DNA from: Dillenia suffruticosa
Lineage: Eukaryota > Streptophyta > Magnoliopsida > Dilleniales > Dilleniaceae
Length of the DNA: 64,000 nucleotides
Direction: 5' to 3'
NCBI GenBank assembly: GCA_033439265.1
Contig: JAVTVX010000010.1
Span: 22,185,056-22,249,055, forward strand
In this document: piece after piece, positions 1-13,225 of the stretch
Layout: the number at the start of each line of letters is the position of its first letter
Position numbering within the stretch: the first letter of the stretch is position 1
Program-made: the position numbers and the translations under genes
The notes under the pieces: generated by a model
What the model was told of the DNA's origin: nothing
The model's input: the letters and a program-made list of their open reading frames with translations, nothing else
The model's database searches: none

Positions 1-3000
1 TAAGTGTTCACTTAATCAAATTCAAATGACCTAGTCAATTAATTCCAGGACAAACAGTTTCCTTGGACCTAGACCCTTAGACTGTTCAATAATCGTCCTT
101 CAGCACTGGGTCGGGGCCTGATTTTTAATACAAAAGTTTTTGGTTTTAATATGAAATTTGTTTTTTTATATTTTTTTATTAAAAATTACTTTTATAAAAA
201 ATCATTCCCAAAAGAAACATAAAAAAACTTCTCTCTCCTTAAAAAATGGGTGGACCATCCTTAACTTTCATCCACAATTGTAAATTTTTCTCGGATCAAC
301 TATTAAAAACTTAAAAAAAAAAAAGATATTATTTAATAAGAATCAAACCTGAAGTCAAGATACTAATTTTCGTGATGGAGAAAAATCGGAAAACTAAATT
401 AAGAAGCAAATGTAAAGTTCATGTTTGTGTCTATATATTACGTCCAACTCTAAACCTAACTCACTTACATGAGCCGATAACGGTCGGTATAACACATGCA
501 CACTCATTTTAATTCGAAGCTCCATCGTGTGTTTTTATTATGTGACTTAGTCAAATGATGTTTGCTGCCAAAAGCCTCTCTCATTCCCTCGTCAAAAGAT
601 TTTAATATGCTATATAATTTTGGCATAACATATTATATTATTTCATTTTTGTACTACAGTACAGATGTTATCAATTTTTTTTTCATCATCGATATTCGAA
701 CTTTACCCGACTAAAAATCTTTTTAATTTTTGTAATTTTTTCCCAGATTAAAGAATACTTAAAAATCTTAAAAATAAATTTCATAAACCCATATTATCAT
801 TTAAATTTCAAAAATCTCATAATTTGATAATTTCATTCATAAATTTCATTTTTATTATTTAATTTAAATAAATTATATGAATTTTAATTTATTTTTTAAT
901 TCGTATTTTTTTTAATCAAGCATCCCTCCTAGTATTTTTCGACGGGGAGTCGTTGGCCCGCAATTTTATATTGTTATTCGCTTCTCAAGAGGGGTTTTTG
1001 ACCCAGAGGCCTATAAAATAGTAGGAGCATATTTTGCCTCGAGACTGCATGCGAATCATTTGTTGGAGCTACCAGCAGAAAACCATATCCAATATCCCAA
1101 CTTGTGAAGTGAATGTCAACTTTTCTATTGTATAATATATATATATACATATATATAATCACGAACTGCCAAAACTACCCTTGTCTTGTGGGTTCATCCA
1201 AGCCTTCCCTCTCACACACAAAGTCATTTGGAAATCTATAGTTTGGTTTTTATGTCAACTGCGACTACTACACTCAACACTTGCATCTTATGGAATATTA
1301 CCCCCCAAAAAAATGATACGGGATGGTTAGGAAAATTGTCTGTTGTGTTCCTAGGAAGACCGAAGTGGTCATGAGCCCATATAAAAATTTAGCCACATCA
1401 GCTTTGAGAATTTTTATTATTGCTGTTTTCCATCCTCCGCTTATTTTAAAGAGATAAACAGAGTAATTATAGTTCAAAAAAATTATTTGATTTAAATTAT
1501 GATTATTATCTTTTAAAATTTACAAAAAAATTGTGCATACAAATCCGCAAAGGTAACAAATCCTGAGGAAAGAGTGCACACCTAAGTTAGTGTAAATTAA
1601 TTAATGAGACGTTATATTAAATATTTTAATTAAGATCTCGAGTTAGATTTATGATTTAGACATGAAATAAATTATGTCAAAAGAATAATCCTCTAAATGA
1701 GTCACGGTTTTAAATCGAATTAGTTAAAATATAATTTTAAATATCGATTTATATATTAAAAAAAGAAATCCTAAGTTGGTGTGAGCCCGGTCATTGCCTC
1801 CACCGATTCACACAAAAGCCTTTCTTAGATGGACAAAATACTTGGCATGAAACATCTCAGTGAGTTGACTGTTCAAATTTCATCAAAGAATCGGGAAGGC
1901 TCTGATTGATGACCTGCATGCTGAACTAAGTCAACTCAACCCAATCCTTCAAATGTCGACCTTTTTTTTAGTAAAATCAGCCTATTCCAATTTTGACTTC
2001 ATTTCCAAACGGCTCCTAAATATTTTCTTCCAACTCCATTCTTTTTGCTGGATTGTGTGAAAAAATTTCAAAATCTCATGAAACCCACTAAATCCTATAA
2101 AAATCAGGAAATTTAAAATATCACAATATACATATAATATATATGTGTGGGTGTACATGTGTAGCTTTTAAAGGAAATTAATTTTATACGTAAAAAATTC
2201 ATATATCAAATTTGATTATTGTTATTTATTTTTGAAAAATTGATATCAACATACTAACGATGATTATTTCAAAGAATATAAAATTCTTGAAATTGTGGAT
2301 TTAAAAATATATAATTTTAAAGTAACATGATTTTATAAATTTTATCAACGACAATTATTATAAACCGAACACAATCTTAATTTCAGTTGACCAATTAACA
2401 CAAACCATGCGAAGCTCAAAACTGCACCAAATTGAGTTTAGATTAGACTATATTAATTCATTACCGGCATTTGTAAAGCATGTGCATGTCCTTGCTCATT
2501 GGCATGGACAAGTCTTTTAACATTTAATTCATTTTCTTTAGAAACCCAGAAGAGCTCAATTGTTAATCAGCCTCTAACAATGCTATTTCTCCCAATAATG
2601 AATTTCATGGTTAGATGTCAAGGTAGTGCTTAGGTTGAAATTCATAGTTACTCTAGTCTAACCATCCGATCATGAAAAAAGCAATCTGTTAGATTAAATA
2701 TTATTATTAAATTTAACATTGCATTATCAAAAAAACGAAGAAGAAAAAAAAAAAGTACTTTTAGAGTATTGTATATAAGTTTAAAAACTTTCGACTTTAA
2801 CGGCTAACATTTAAAAAATGGATCGAGATATCTAATAATTGAAATTTTGTACTAAGTTACCCTTTACATTAGAAAAATGCTAGTCTTGAAAAATAGTAAC
2901 GTTTAAACCTATAAAATAGTTTAAGAAGTTTCCTAAAAATTGCGATTCTTGTTCTTTTATATTCTAAATTACTTTTTGAATTGGGACTAAATTATCTTTT

Positions 3001-3700
3001 GCATCAGAAAAATGGTAGTCTCAATAACTTTAATACTTAATTTTTAAAATAAAAATTAATTTTGTATCAAGAAAATGCTTGTATTAAAAAAAGAAATATC
3101 TAAATAGATAAGGTAGGAATACAATTTCTTAAATCATTATCGTTCTTTTTCTATTATAGACCAAACCATCTTTTGCATTGGTAACGTCTAAACTAAACTA
3201 AAAAACAGTAATATTTCGTAATTACACCGTCTCTTTTCGTCCTCCAATAATCGAAGAAGGGCAATTTATATTGTCGGCCGTCGACCCCACAAATCATGTA
3301 ATGTAAGAGCCAAACGGCGGCTTGGCACGTGGGTGAGGAGGGCTTCGGCGATTGTGCTCCGCCGCAACTTCGGAATTCTAAAACCGTAGGAAGAAAAAGG
3401 TTTAGCTACCAAACCCACATTTAATTTGAACGAAAAAAGAATAGTCATTATCATTATCTTAAAAAGAAGCTGACGCTCGTTCTGAAATATTCGTACCCTG
3501 CGACAAACAACTCATGCGTGAGGATTGACGTCAAAAAGGAAGGGGAAAAAAAATTTCCAAATTGCAATAACAGAGAGAAGGATTTTAATACCTCAATGAT
3601 GTTTTGTCCGACATGTAATTAGAAAATAATAATAATGAAGTATGCACCATTTTTTTATTTTAATTAGAAAAATTAATCCACCTCTCAACTTCTCCCCTCC
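1..3700. other. AT-rich gene-free flank
   Basis: No coding region with recognisable protein similarity is seen on either strand; open frames here are short and look random. The sequence is rich in A/T runs. A G-box core CACGTG lies at 3326-3331, about 630 bp upstream of the zinc-finger gene start, and could belong to its distal promoter; this is inference. Confidence 0.6.
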
Positions 3701-3722
3701 CCCAAAGCTCTTTCTTCTTTCC

Positions 3723-3729
3723 TATAAAG
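3723..3729 (+). promoter_or_regulatory. Probable TATA box of the STOP-like gene
   Basis: TATAAAG lies about 240 bp upstream of the chosen start codon. It is followed by a CT/GA-rich leader containing upstream ATGs, as expected of a long plant 5' UTR. No experimental start site is visible, so the assignment rests on position and consensus. Confidence 0.5.
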
Positions 3730-3839
3730 CCCTGTCCTGTTATGAGTCCGGTTGCACTCAAGGGAGGTCTCTTTTGGGAACGAACTTTTGGAGAAACTCA
3801 TAGTTGACTTGCATCTCTCTCTCTCTCACGATTAAGTAA

Positions 3840-4098
3840 ATGTTTTTCTTTGAAATAGACAGGATTTCTTATGCTCTGCCCCTATAAATCACTGGTTCAA
3901 TCTTTCCTAACAGAGAATCCCATCCACGAGAGAGAGAGAGAGAGGTTGGGAAAAAAAAAAGATGATTTCGGGCCCTACTTGCTTCCCAAATGGATCCCAA
4001 GGGCTGCAGCAGATTTACAACTTATCGGAAGACGTGGTGTCTTCATCGCTCGAACCGAATTCAACATCGGAATCTCAATCCAATTCACTTCTCTATAG
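3840..4098 (+). promoter_or_regulatory. Two upstream ORFs in the STOP-like leader
   Basis: A 15-codon uORF runs from the ATG at 3840 to a TAA at 3885-3887. A second ATG at 3871 opens a 75-codon frame that runs past the main start at 3962 in another frame and stops at 4098. If the leader starts near 3750, ribosomes would meet both before the main start. That arrangement usually lowers translation of the main frame. The uORF peptides resemble nothing I recognise. Confidence 0.45.
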
Positions 4099-5152
4099 CT
4101 TGTCCCTTCTCAAAGAAAAAGTTCACCAAGTTCAATCTATGGTCAGCGTCTTCATCCGCCCAAATCAAGCCCAGACAGAATCCGCTGCCATCGCGATGGG
4201 AACCTTAATCCAAGAAATCATCGTAACTGCCTCGTCTTTGATGTTCACTTGTCAACAGATGTCACTCGGATCAACCTCAGTTCCCAACAACACCCCCCAA
4301 GAATTACAAAATCACCACCCCCATCATCATCATAATCAGCGAAGACTACTAAACAAGGTTGTTCCATCTCTAGATACCTCGTTGTCCCAGCCACCGGGCG
4401 TCAATGAAGTAGTTCATTTTTCGGAAGATCAAAGAGGGCAACATCAACATTTTTACTCTGGCGAAGCACTTGATTGGTTTGGCGAAAATAACTATAGTAA
4501 CAATAATTCTAGCGCCAACAATGAAAGCAATCATCGGACTGTGCACGTTGGAATCAACTCTACTACTACTAATGATCAAGTGGAAACAAGAGATCACAGT
4601 GACTACGACATCATAGAGCTCGATGCAGCTGATCTTTTAGCCAAGTACACGCATTATTGTCAAGTTTGTGGTAAAGGGTTCAAGCGAGATGCAAATTTAA
4701 GGATGCACATGAGAGCGCACGGCGATGAATATAAGTCGAATGCGGCTTTGAGCAATCCTATGAAGAACAGTGGTAGTGGAAGTGGTGAAGACAAGGATTG
4801 TTTAATGAAGTTGCCTAGGAAGTATTCGTGTCCGCATGAAGGGTGTCGATGGAATAGGAAACATGCCAAGTTTCAACCATTGAAGTCCATGATATGCGTG
4901 AAAAATCATTACAAGAGGAGTCATTGTCCGAAGATGTATGTGTGTAAGAGGTGCAACAGGAAACAGTTTTCAGTGCTTTCGGATCTGAGGACGCATGAGA
5001 AGCATTGTGGGGATCTCAAATGGCAATGTTCATGTGGGACAACCTTTTCTAGGAAAGATAAACTTATGGGTCATGTTGCTTTGTTTGTTGGACATGTTCC
5101 TGCTATTAATTGTTCTACTACTACTATGGGAAAGCAAGGGAAGCTGGAGTAA
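3962..5152 (+). CDS. STOP2: STOP1/STOP2-like C2H2 zinc-finger transcription factor
   Basis: An intronless frame of 396 residues. The C-terminal half carries the four-finger block of the SENSITIVE TO PROTON RHIZOTOXICITY family. Finger 1 has C233, C236, H249 and H253. Finger 2 starts at C290/C295 and finger 3 at C328/C331. A short last finger has C356, C358, H371 and H378. The N-terminal half is Ser/Asn/His-rich with a His run near 119-124. Family members are nuclear factors that switch on genes for acid and aluminium tolerance. The length is nearer to Arabidopsis STOP2 than to the longer STOP1, so the symbol is tentative. The start at 3962 gives the family-like N-terminus; an overlapping uORF precedes it. 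A possible AATAAA polyadenylation signal lies near 5210. Confidence 0.88.
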   Translation: MISGPTCFPNGSQGLQQIYNLSEDVVSSSLEPNSTSESQSNSLLYSLSLLKEKVHQVQSMVSVFIRPNQAQTESAAIAMGTLIQEIIVTASSLMFTCQQMSLGSTSVPNNTPQELQNHHPHHHHNQRRLLNKVVPSLDTSLSQPPGVNEVVHFSEDQRGQHQHFYSGEALDWFGENNYSNNNSSANNESNHRTVHVGINSTTTNDQVETRDHSDYDIIELDAADLLAKYTHYCQVCGKGFKRDANLRMHMRAHGDEYKSNAALSNPMKNSGSGSGEDKDCLMKLPRKYSCPHEGCRWNRKHAKFQPLKSMICVKNHYKRSHCPKMYVCKRCNRKQFSVLSDLRTHEKHCGDLKWQCSCGTTFSRKDKLMGHVALFVGHVPAINCSTTTMGKQGKLE

Positions 5153-5265
5153 CACCACATTCTCGCCGCACAATTGCAGTAAGCATTTGCTTGTATTTTG
5201 TATGAATTTAAATAAAAAGGCAATGTCTTTTTCTTTTTTTTTTTTGGTTATAACATGAACATACA

Positions 5266-6126
5266 TGGACTATATGGTGATCTCTAATGTATATTATGAG
5301 AAATGCATGTAGAAATAGTAAAAGGTTGATGTTTATTTTTCATAGAAAAATGTTTTGTTACGGTGCAGATGACATACATTGAGTTTGTAATGGGATTTTA
5401 AACTATCGAAAACGCATATACGCAACCCCAGTTAAGCCTTAATGACTTGTTTAGTGAGCCTATTTTCCAACATGCACTGCTTAATGGTTTTGTATTATGC
5501 CTGCCATATGTTTGTTTTTGAATAACTCACGGTAGAGAGTTTCACTTCAAAAAAAAATTCCAGAGGTTTTAGAGATATCTAACAGATAAGCATGCTTGAT
5601 CTTAATTGGAACTCATGCTCAAAATATCCCTTCCATTAATAAAAATCTTGATTAGATTTTTTAGTTAACGACAAGCAACAAACCAAGTATGCACCATATG
5701 AATTGATAATATCCTCCTGTTATCCAATCTATGATTTTTTTTTGGGGGGGGGGGGTTCGACTCTGTTTATGAGCTAGAGTTTCTTTTTCAAAATTCATTT
5801 CTGGTATAGGGTTGGAATTTGAACTTGCATGAGAAGATGCTAAATTCGGTTAAAACATTACTTTTATTGGTTTGTATTTAATATAAATTCGGTTTAATCT
5901 GCATCTCATATCAGACGTTCTACAAAACCATTAATAGATTAGCTTAAAATTTAAACTATGTATTAATAACAATAACAAGAGGTAAATATGGTATTTATTT
6001 AAAACATCTTATTGTAAAAATTTTTATAGATTTGCATTGTAAGCTATTATCCTACAGTTTAAAATTGTTCAATGAATGATCGCACGACACATTTGTGGGT
6101 GTCTGTATGCTTGTGTGTGTGTGTGT

Positions 6127-6197
<71 letters not shown>

Positions 6198-7980
6198 GAG
6201 GGGAGAACTTGGGCTGAAAGGGGATGGGGGTGGTAACGAGCAAGTACCAACACGAGCTAACAACCCAACCTACGCACGGCTACAATCTCTGTTCAATCAG
6301 GGTTTGACTCCAAAACCGGGTTTTAAGCCCAAATGTTTTCGTCTTGATGCGTTTTTTTTTTTTTTTTTTTCCTCTTCTTCTTCTCCATAAAAGTACAAAT
6401 TATCTTATGTCAATAGATTTCACTCACATAAAATACAAACAATTAATTTAAAATATATACAAAATTATAAATTATACCACTCCTACAAATTTTGGTACAC
6501 ATTTCTCCCTTTCACAAGTTGCCCTTGTGCTTTGCAAATTTGGAAACTCTCCCACCGTTAATTGGTATTACCAAAATAAAAAGTGAATAAATAGAAGCAA
6601 TATTTTTTGCAGCTCACTCCTTTCTTTCTTCATACAATGCTCAAAGTAATAAAAACTGTCAAATCCCAATATAATCGCAACAGAATCAGTTTACAAGAGC
6701 TAGAAAACTTAGGACTCATTAATCTTAACAAACAGCAAGATTTTACATGAGACATCAGATTACTCAAAATAACTATACAAAATCAGCAAGAACGGTGAGG
6801 AAAACCCCAAGAAGTCCATAGTTGCTGATATGTGACCCTGCAGTCTGCACAGGTCATTATTTTTTAAAACCAATTCCGCAGACATACCCATCACGTAAAA
6901 ATTCAAAAACTCATCAGGAGCAGCAGATTTGTGAAGAATAGAAAAAGTCTCAGAATTTGAAATTAAGAGAGGGGGGGGGGCAATGTAGTAAGTTAACAAA
7001 ACAATCGAAATTAAAGTTATCCAGATGTTGATCTTGATTTTAAAAAAGAAATAAAATAACATATGAAACAAAACCCAACAAATTAAGTTGCAAAAAAGAT
7101 TAAGAAAATAGTTAAAGAAGTAACCCGGGATTATTAATGGGAGAAGAGAGTGCAAGTGACAGTGAAAAAGAAAAGGAATTGAGGAAAGCCGGCAATGCTC
7201 ATGACCGCATCTTTTAAGGGGAATGGCTTTTTTTTTTTTTTTATTCCTGCTTTTCAATTTCTTTCAATAGAGAGGGAGAGAGAGTTACTTAAATCCTATT
7301 TTAATTTGGCATGCATCTATTTTAATTCGTTTGTTTCTATCTCGTCAGCTGTTGATTTCAGTTCCAAGGCATCCGAGCCCAAATCCTTTTTATTTAGCTT
7401 ATCTTGACTAGTATCAACATTTTTACTGAATTGATGAATAATGTTAGTTGTTTACTCCGTCCTTAAAAGGAACATCTTAAACATTCCAAGGTAGCACAAA
7501 ACCGTCCTCGTCATAGTCATCGAGAGTGAAGTTGATCCAAGGAATCTTGTACCAACAAATAGTTATTAAACGGCCTAATTCACCTTTGATTTTCATTTTC
7601 TATTTTCAATCAATAATTAAATAGAATTCACATCACCAATCAGCAGCACCCAAGAGGGGAAGTTGGAAGAAGGCTGGACAACATGTCCGCAAAATGTTAA
7701 ATGGATAATTACAAAAAAAAAAAAAAAAAAAAAAATCAAATCTACAACCATGTCAATATTTCTTTGTTATTTTATTTTCACCAGCAACTCAAACCAAAAC
7801 ACAGAAACGGAGCGTTTATGCGTATCCAACAATTGCTCTTTTCCGCAATTAAAATACAAAGGCGAAACGCTTTCAGTATCCAAAATTTCCCACTTTTAAC
7901 GTATCCCGCCAAACCATTCATTTCAAATCTCGTAATTATTTAATTCCTTAAAAACCGAGTGTACCTCACCACAAACCGAT
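5266..7980. other. Intergenic, no supported gene
   Basis: Between the zinc-finger gene and H2B I see AT-rich sequence, a long G run at about 5743-5756, a compound GT/GA microsatellite and long T and A runs (6352-6370, 7222-7241, 7711-7734). The longest open frame, on the minus strand at 6760-7257, is low-complexity and has no recognisable family. Confidence 0.5.
6110..6198. repeat. Compound (GT)n-(GA)n-(GT)n microsatellite
   Basis: A GT tract passes into about 28 bp of GA and back into GT. Several overlapping open frames here are translation artefacts of the repeat and are not genes. Confidence 0.95.
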
Positions 7981-8028
7981 CGCAGCCGTCAACCCCCACT
8001 AACCCCCTAATCAACGACTGGCATTCAC

Positions 8029-8081
8029 GATCCGCGTCATACCAAATTGACCAATCACATCTCATTCTTTCCCTTATATAA
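8029..8081 (+). promoter_or_regulatory. Histone promoter elements: octamer, CCAAT, TATA
   Basis: GATCCGCG at 8029-8036 is the reverse complement of CGCGGATC, the plant histone octamer that drives S-phase expression. A CCAAT box follows at 8051-8055 and a TATA box (TTATATAA) near 8074-8081, about 100 bp before the H2B start codon. Order and spacing fit a replication-dependent plant histone gene. Confidence 0.75.
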
Positions 8082-8182
8082 CACCGCTAACACCTCTCCG
8101 CCCTTCAGAATTCTATCCTTCCCCACATTTTCTCTCTTGCCCCCTCGCTCTCTGTCTCTCTCTCACGCTCATAAACTCGGGG

Positions 8183-8599
8183 ATGGCTCCAAAAGCAGAG
8201 AAGAAGCCGGCGGAGAAGAAGCCCGCGGAGAAAGCTCCGGCAGAGAAGAAGCCAAAGGCGGAGAAAAAGCTTCCCAAGGACGCGTCCTCAGCGGACAAGA
8301 AGAAAAAGAAGGTGAAGAAGAGCGTGGAGACATACAAGATCTACATCTTCAAGGTTCTGAAGCAAGTTCATCCCGACATCGGAATCTCCAGCAAGGCAAT
8401 GGGGATCATGAACAGCTTCATCAACGACATCTTCGAGAAGTTGGCTCAGGAGGCTTCGAAGCTCGCTCGGTACAACAAGAAGCCGACGATCACTTCCAGG
8501 GAGATTCAGACCGCGGTAAGATTGGTCTTGCCTGGGGAGCTCGCCAAGCATGCTGTTTCTGAAGGCACCAAGGCTGTTACCAAGTTCACAAGTTCTTAG
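8183..8599 (+). CDS. Histone H2B (canonical)
   Basis: An intronless 138-residue H2B, the usual plant length. The N-terminal tail (about 1-50) is built of repeated Lys/Ala/Glu/Pro stretches typical of plant H2B. The histone fold begins near residue 50 ([18 protein letters not shown]) and ends with the conserved C-terminal helix. The conserved lysine that is monoubiquitinated in plants is present as K134, in AVTKFTSS. The protein pairs with H2A in the nucleosome core. Histone octamer, CCAAT and TATA motifs lie directly upstream, and a purine-poor CT-rich leader precedes the ATG. A 171-codon frame overlapping on the same strand is a shadow of this gene. Confidence 0.97.
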   Translation: MAPKAEKKPAEKKPAEKAPAEKKPKAEKKLPKDASSADKKKKKVKKSVETYKIYIFKVLKQVHPDIGISSKAMGIMNSFINDIFEKLAQEASKLARYNKKPTITSREIQTAVRLVLPGELAKHAVSEGTKAVTKFTSS

Positions 8600-8699
8600 G
8601 GGGTTTCTGTTTTTGCTGGGATTTTCTAGGTTTTTGATGAGTTGTTCTTGATTTAACTTTTGATGAGAAAAACATAATGTATAGAGTTATGGGCTCCAT

Positions 8700-9160
8700 T
8701 TAAATTAGGGTTCTTTGAATTTGAATATTGGATGCCAATGAATTTTTAGTTTTCTTCATCATTTGGTGTGTGTCTTGGATTTAGGTTAAACAGCACATTT
8801 TGTTGTCAACCTCATTCAATTCAAAGCGACGTTTCGAGATCCGGCAATGCAGTCTCTAAATAATTCTTAAACAGTTGAACCAACAACCTTGTGGTCTTTG
8901 ATTCGTTTCTGCAGCAAGATAGCAAGATAAACTATGGAATACAATGTAAAGGATAAAGAAACATGTAGAACCTCGAACGTCCTTCCAAATCCTAAAATTT
9001 TTTAGGAGTTCTATATACCTTACTGTGATGTATGGTTCTTGTATCTTATGATATTATGTATAAATTTCAACTCTTCCAGAAAAAAAAAAACTACCCATGT
9101 TACACACAGTATTAAATAGTGCTACGCGCAATTTTGATGGATGCTAAGCGCAACTCTCTC
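8700..9160. other. Gap between convergent H2B and PTC52 genes
   Basis: This holds the likely 3' UTRs of both converging genes. Apart from an A run near 9081 and a short CT tract next to the PTC52 stop codon, I see nothing in it. Confidence 0.5.
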
Positions 9161-9165
9161 TCTCT

Positions 9166-12100
9166 CTAATCTATTTCGGCATGTACATAATCAACAAACA
9201 CAAAATTCTTTTGGAACTCATGCAGCGCGTATGCTAACCCAGCACTCACAAGTGCAAGAGCAGCTAAGATAATCCGCACCTGCATGTCTGAAGGAATGCC
9301 AGTAATGACACCGAATACTACAGTTGTGCCAATTAGGATCTTTTGCCATCTCTGAAATGCAGTATAAGCTCCTTTGCAGGAAGAACACTTGAGGGTGTGC
9401 TGCTCAAATCTATCCAACATCTGCAATTAAGAATAAACAGAAACCAATGGTAACAACCTGAGCTAATTATTTATGCAAACCTGCGCTAGCATCCGTATGA
9501 CAATTAGTTTCAGCACCTGACGTTTGGATAAGGTGGTTGATGGCAAAGGTTGTGAGCTGCTGCCACCGAACCAATCGGGCTGGCTGTTACCATGTCGCCT
9601 AAGCCAATTTCGAAATGCCAAAACAAACCGATCTGCTTGGGTTGGTGTAAATGTTAATTTTGTATACTCCTTATTAACATCAGCATTGCCCTCTTTTGAC
9701 TTTTCAAGGAAAACCTTTTCTTGTCCCTGAAGAACAATCATATCACCATCGTATACTTTGTTGGAGGTCCAGTGTTCATGCCATCTGGGAACCACCTGCA
9801 CAGTATGGATGAATAATAAGGCAGACAAGCACAAAAAAAATAAAGGTTTGGCAGATGAAAATTTCTAGGTAACAGTATGCAAATGGCCAGAGCAGATATT
9901 GTTCTGTCAACCCAATCAAAGTGGCATGGAATCCCACTCTTTTTACTGCCCCAGCAATCAGATCAGCATATATGGTGAAAGCGTTGAACTATACATGAAA
10001 TGGAACTAAAACCAGCTATTCTTTTAGCGGAGGTAGAAACATAGATGATACGCAAATCCTGTTTCGTTCTATGCTTTTTGGGGTTAGAAACATTTACTGT
10101 TGCTATCAAATTAAAATATTGGTGGACAGCAGATTGTTTGATGATTATTGTTTATCCAGGTTCACAAATGTTTACCTCATCAAATGGTAAATTGGGACAG
10201 TCAATTCATTGAATTTTACTCTGCACTCATTATTATTTTTTTTTGCCAGAGCCACAGTAGCTTCTACAATGCATGTTGGGAGTAAGTAATTACCTGCCAC
10301 CATGCTGGCCCTGGCACCGTGAACTGGAAAAAGTTTCTAGCACTACAGACAATTGAACGTGTTTTCCCAGCTGCCATTGGTACATTGAAAGAACATATCC
10401 ATACTACCCATTTCTGATCACCAAATATTGGAAGCTTTGTGTCTATTTCGATTCTGCAAAAGACAACAGAGAATAAGGTTCCATAATCAAGGCAAGCCCG
10501 TCTAGCTTCTTACAGTTTTGTTATTATAAGAAATTCAGAGAGAATGTCCAGCACAAGGAAGAATTTCATATGAAAATCTACAAATTGATGATTGGATCTT
10601 TAAATGAGTATCTTCAAGTTAGTTCTCAAAGCAGTAACATTAAGGTTCAGACAAGCCTCCAGGAATCCAAATTCCAAAACCTCGTGCATTCCTTATTCAG
10701 AGTCCAAGCCTCCGAGATACATGGGCCTGTTTTAAGGTCATACTGTGGAAAACTCCAAGTGTCGATATTGATAATAAACATTTCAAGAAAATTTTTATCC
10801 AGACGATCAATTAGATTGTTTAAGTTTGATGTGTAAAATAGAAATTGAATGAGAGTGAAATGCATCCTAATTCAAAATTTGAATTAGAAACACACTTATT
10901 CATATAGTAGCAAGGTGCAACAAATTTAGCACTGATTCGTGGGTTTCCATCATTTGCTCCAGCAAAGCCCCAAGGCCCACTGGTCTCCATTTTAAATGGC
11001 AGAGGTTTTGCTCTGTCCCTCCTACCTGTAACCTGAAAGAAAATCAGAGCAGTACATATTGACAAACATTAGGAGGAAGCACAAGTGTAAAATCAAGTGC
11101 GGTGAGCTGCAGGTGTTGTAAGGTTTTACACCATAAGAAAGAATAAAGCATGCATAATTTTTCAAAGAAATGAAAGGTTCAGTAGCAAAGAAAGCCGACA
11201 CCAGAGCCAGAAATGTTATTGAGTGAATATACGACACAAAACAAGGCCTTCTGAATGTTTGTCCAGATCATCAGCACAAAAACATGAATTTTATAGCAGT
11301 GTTATGATACTAACAGTAGCACCCAGGATGCATGTCCAGTGCCATATCAATTATCCGTGTTATATAAAAGCAACCTCGACTAAAAAAAAAATTGGGAGCA
11401 GTCCCAATAGAGTGAACTTCGTAGCCATCTTCATCTTGTACATGATCCAGTAGACAAAAGTATTACAACAAAATATCCAATATAAAATACTTCTCTTCAC
11501 ATGAAAGTATCTGCCATGCAACATTTGCCGACGCATGCAATGCATGATACAATACTGATTAAGAAACATGAAAACAATGCGGCTCTGATTAAGAAACATG
11601 AAAACAATGCGGCTCTACCCATATCTAATAGACAGGATCTTTCTACGATCCCTGTGGGTATACCCATTGGTTTGATAGATATTATCAAATGCTCGGAATC
11701 CAAATTTTTCCCAAAAACTTTAAAATTCGGAAGGCTAGAATTTAATACCGGTATGACCATCAACCCTTTGCACATCAATACCCAGGCCATAGTAAATGTC
11801 CTCTAATAACATTTCCAAAAATTGCTAAATCACTTCAGATGTTTCCAATTCCAAAAATTGCCAAACCCTTTAGAGGTTTCCAGAGTTGTATATTCCAATT
11901 TTTTGGTGCAACTAAGAGCAGTAGCATAAATACAATACAACAGTCCCCAAAGCTTGATTAAATTATATACCTTATGATGGGCGAAATCAATGTGGGAAGG
12001 GTCCGATACATTCTCCATGAGAGTATCATAGCCGTAGAACAGATCCCTCTGAATCGTCACAGTTGAAAACTCAGGCTTATCAAAGTCATCAGGCAACCTA

Positions 12101-13006
12101 AAAAATTATCGAAAAAAATAAACTTTATATTATAATCATAAATCATATTAAATTAACACACATGTCAGCATCAGTCAAAACTAGGAGTGCATAATTTATT
12201 CACCACTCCCTATAACAATTTAAGTATAACACAAACAAATAAGAGGAACAGAAAGATTCTCATTACATTGGGGGCTTAGTTTGCTGAGCACGTTCCCGAC
12301 CATTCTCATCAGGCCAAACAAAAAGCAGACCCTGAGACACCATAGTCGGAAACCTTGTGGCACAAGCCCTCGAAGACTTCACAGCTCGAGCCTCCGGTCC
12401 CTCGGAAGCAGCCTGAGGGATTCTAGTGCAAGACCCACATCGGTCAAATGACCAGCCATGATAGGAGCACTGCAAATTACCCTCCTCGTCAATTCGTCCT
12501 TCCTGTAAACGCATCAAAAATTTCATCAGAAACCCTAATTTCTCCAATCCAATTAAATTAGAAGCTGAAGAGAAGGGGAAATTGGGGAATACAGATAGAG
12601 GAGCAAGACGGTGAGGACATTTATCGTCGAAGGCAACCCATTCGCCAGAATTAGGGTCTTTCCAGAGAACGAGGTCTAGACCGAGGAGTTGAAAGGGCGT
12701 AGGAAGATGAGGATCGAGATCTTCGATGAGAGAGACTGGGTACCAATGATCTCTCCATGAGAATTTGGTGGATTCGTCGGTGTATTCCACTTGGAAATCG
12801 AAGTCGGAAGACTGTTGTTCTTGCTGCGGTGGGGGTGTTGGAGGTGCAGAGACTTGAAGAGGAGAGAGAGTTTTTAGGGTTTTTCTTCTTCCTGATGAGG
12901 GGTTGATTAGGGTATTTGGAGGAAAAGTGGAGGGTTTGAGAGGCAAGTTGTTGTAGTTTGCTGTGGAGGTGAGTGGAGTGGCTTGAGTCGAGAATAGTAA
13001 CGCCAT
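9166..13006 (-). CDS. PTC52: PTC52/ACD1-like chloroplast Rieske oxygenase
   Basis: Seven exons: 13006-12593, 12502-12267, 12097-11971, 11032-10896, 10453-10294, 9795-9517 and 9420-9166. They join in phase into 535 residues. Residues 1 to about 60 look like a chloroplast transit peptide. The Rieske 2Fe-2S ligands are C130/H132 and C150/H153, with an intron between the pairs. The mononuclear iron site D249-x2-H252-x4-H257 follows. Near the C-terminus are a CxxC redox motif (C463/C466) and a hydrophobic stretch that would anchor the protein in a plastid membrane. These are hallmarks of the pheophorbide a oxygenase/TIC55/PTC52 family. The sequence around KVFL and the C-terminal layout fit PTC52 (protochlorophyllide-dependent translocon component 52) best. 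An in-frame ATG lies 72 codons upstream at 13222, but MALLFSTQ at 13006 gives the transit-peptide start. All introns are GT-AG. Confidence 0.9.
11555..11614. repeat. 30-bp exact tandem duplication in PTC52 intron 3
   Basis: A unit beginning CTGATTAAGAAACATG is repeated head to tail with a 30-bp period (11555 and 11585). It lies inside intron 3 of the Rieske gene and touches no exon. Confidence 0.9.
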
Positions 13007-13225
13007 TATAGTTGTAATGGTAAAGCTGTGTTGCAGTGTGCCCTTCCTTTCTTCGTTGATTATATTCGTGAGAGAGAGGAGAGAAGTTTGCGTGCAAGAA
13101 TCAGCAACAGGTCTGGAAAGATCTGGGCTAGTCAAACGACCAGAAAGGAAGCCGTTGTGGAACTGACTTCCAGCAACTGGTAGTTTCAGCCACTCAGATA
13201 TAGCCACCTGTATTAGCACCATAGA

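Noticed and set aside
6052..6390. Overlapping His/Thr- or Cys/Val-rich frames of 60-104 codons
   Set aside because: They translate the GT/GA microsatellite in all frames and have no independent support.
6760..7257. 165-codon minus-strand frame near T-rich sequence
   Set aside because: Low-complexity composition (Lys, Phe, Leu runs) and no recognisable domain. The end of it, in another frame, reads HISNYGLLGVFLTVLADFV after an acceptor-like CAG, but I could not find a supported upstream exon.
8047..8562. 171-codon frame overlapping histone H2B
   Set aside because: Same strand, another frame; the H2B frame has clear family identity and codon-level sense.
13006..13222. Upstream in-frame ATG of PTC52
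   Set aside because: It would add 72 residues that do not look like a transit peptide, whereas the start at 13006 does.
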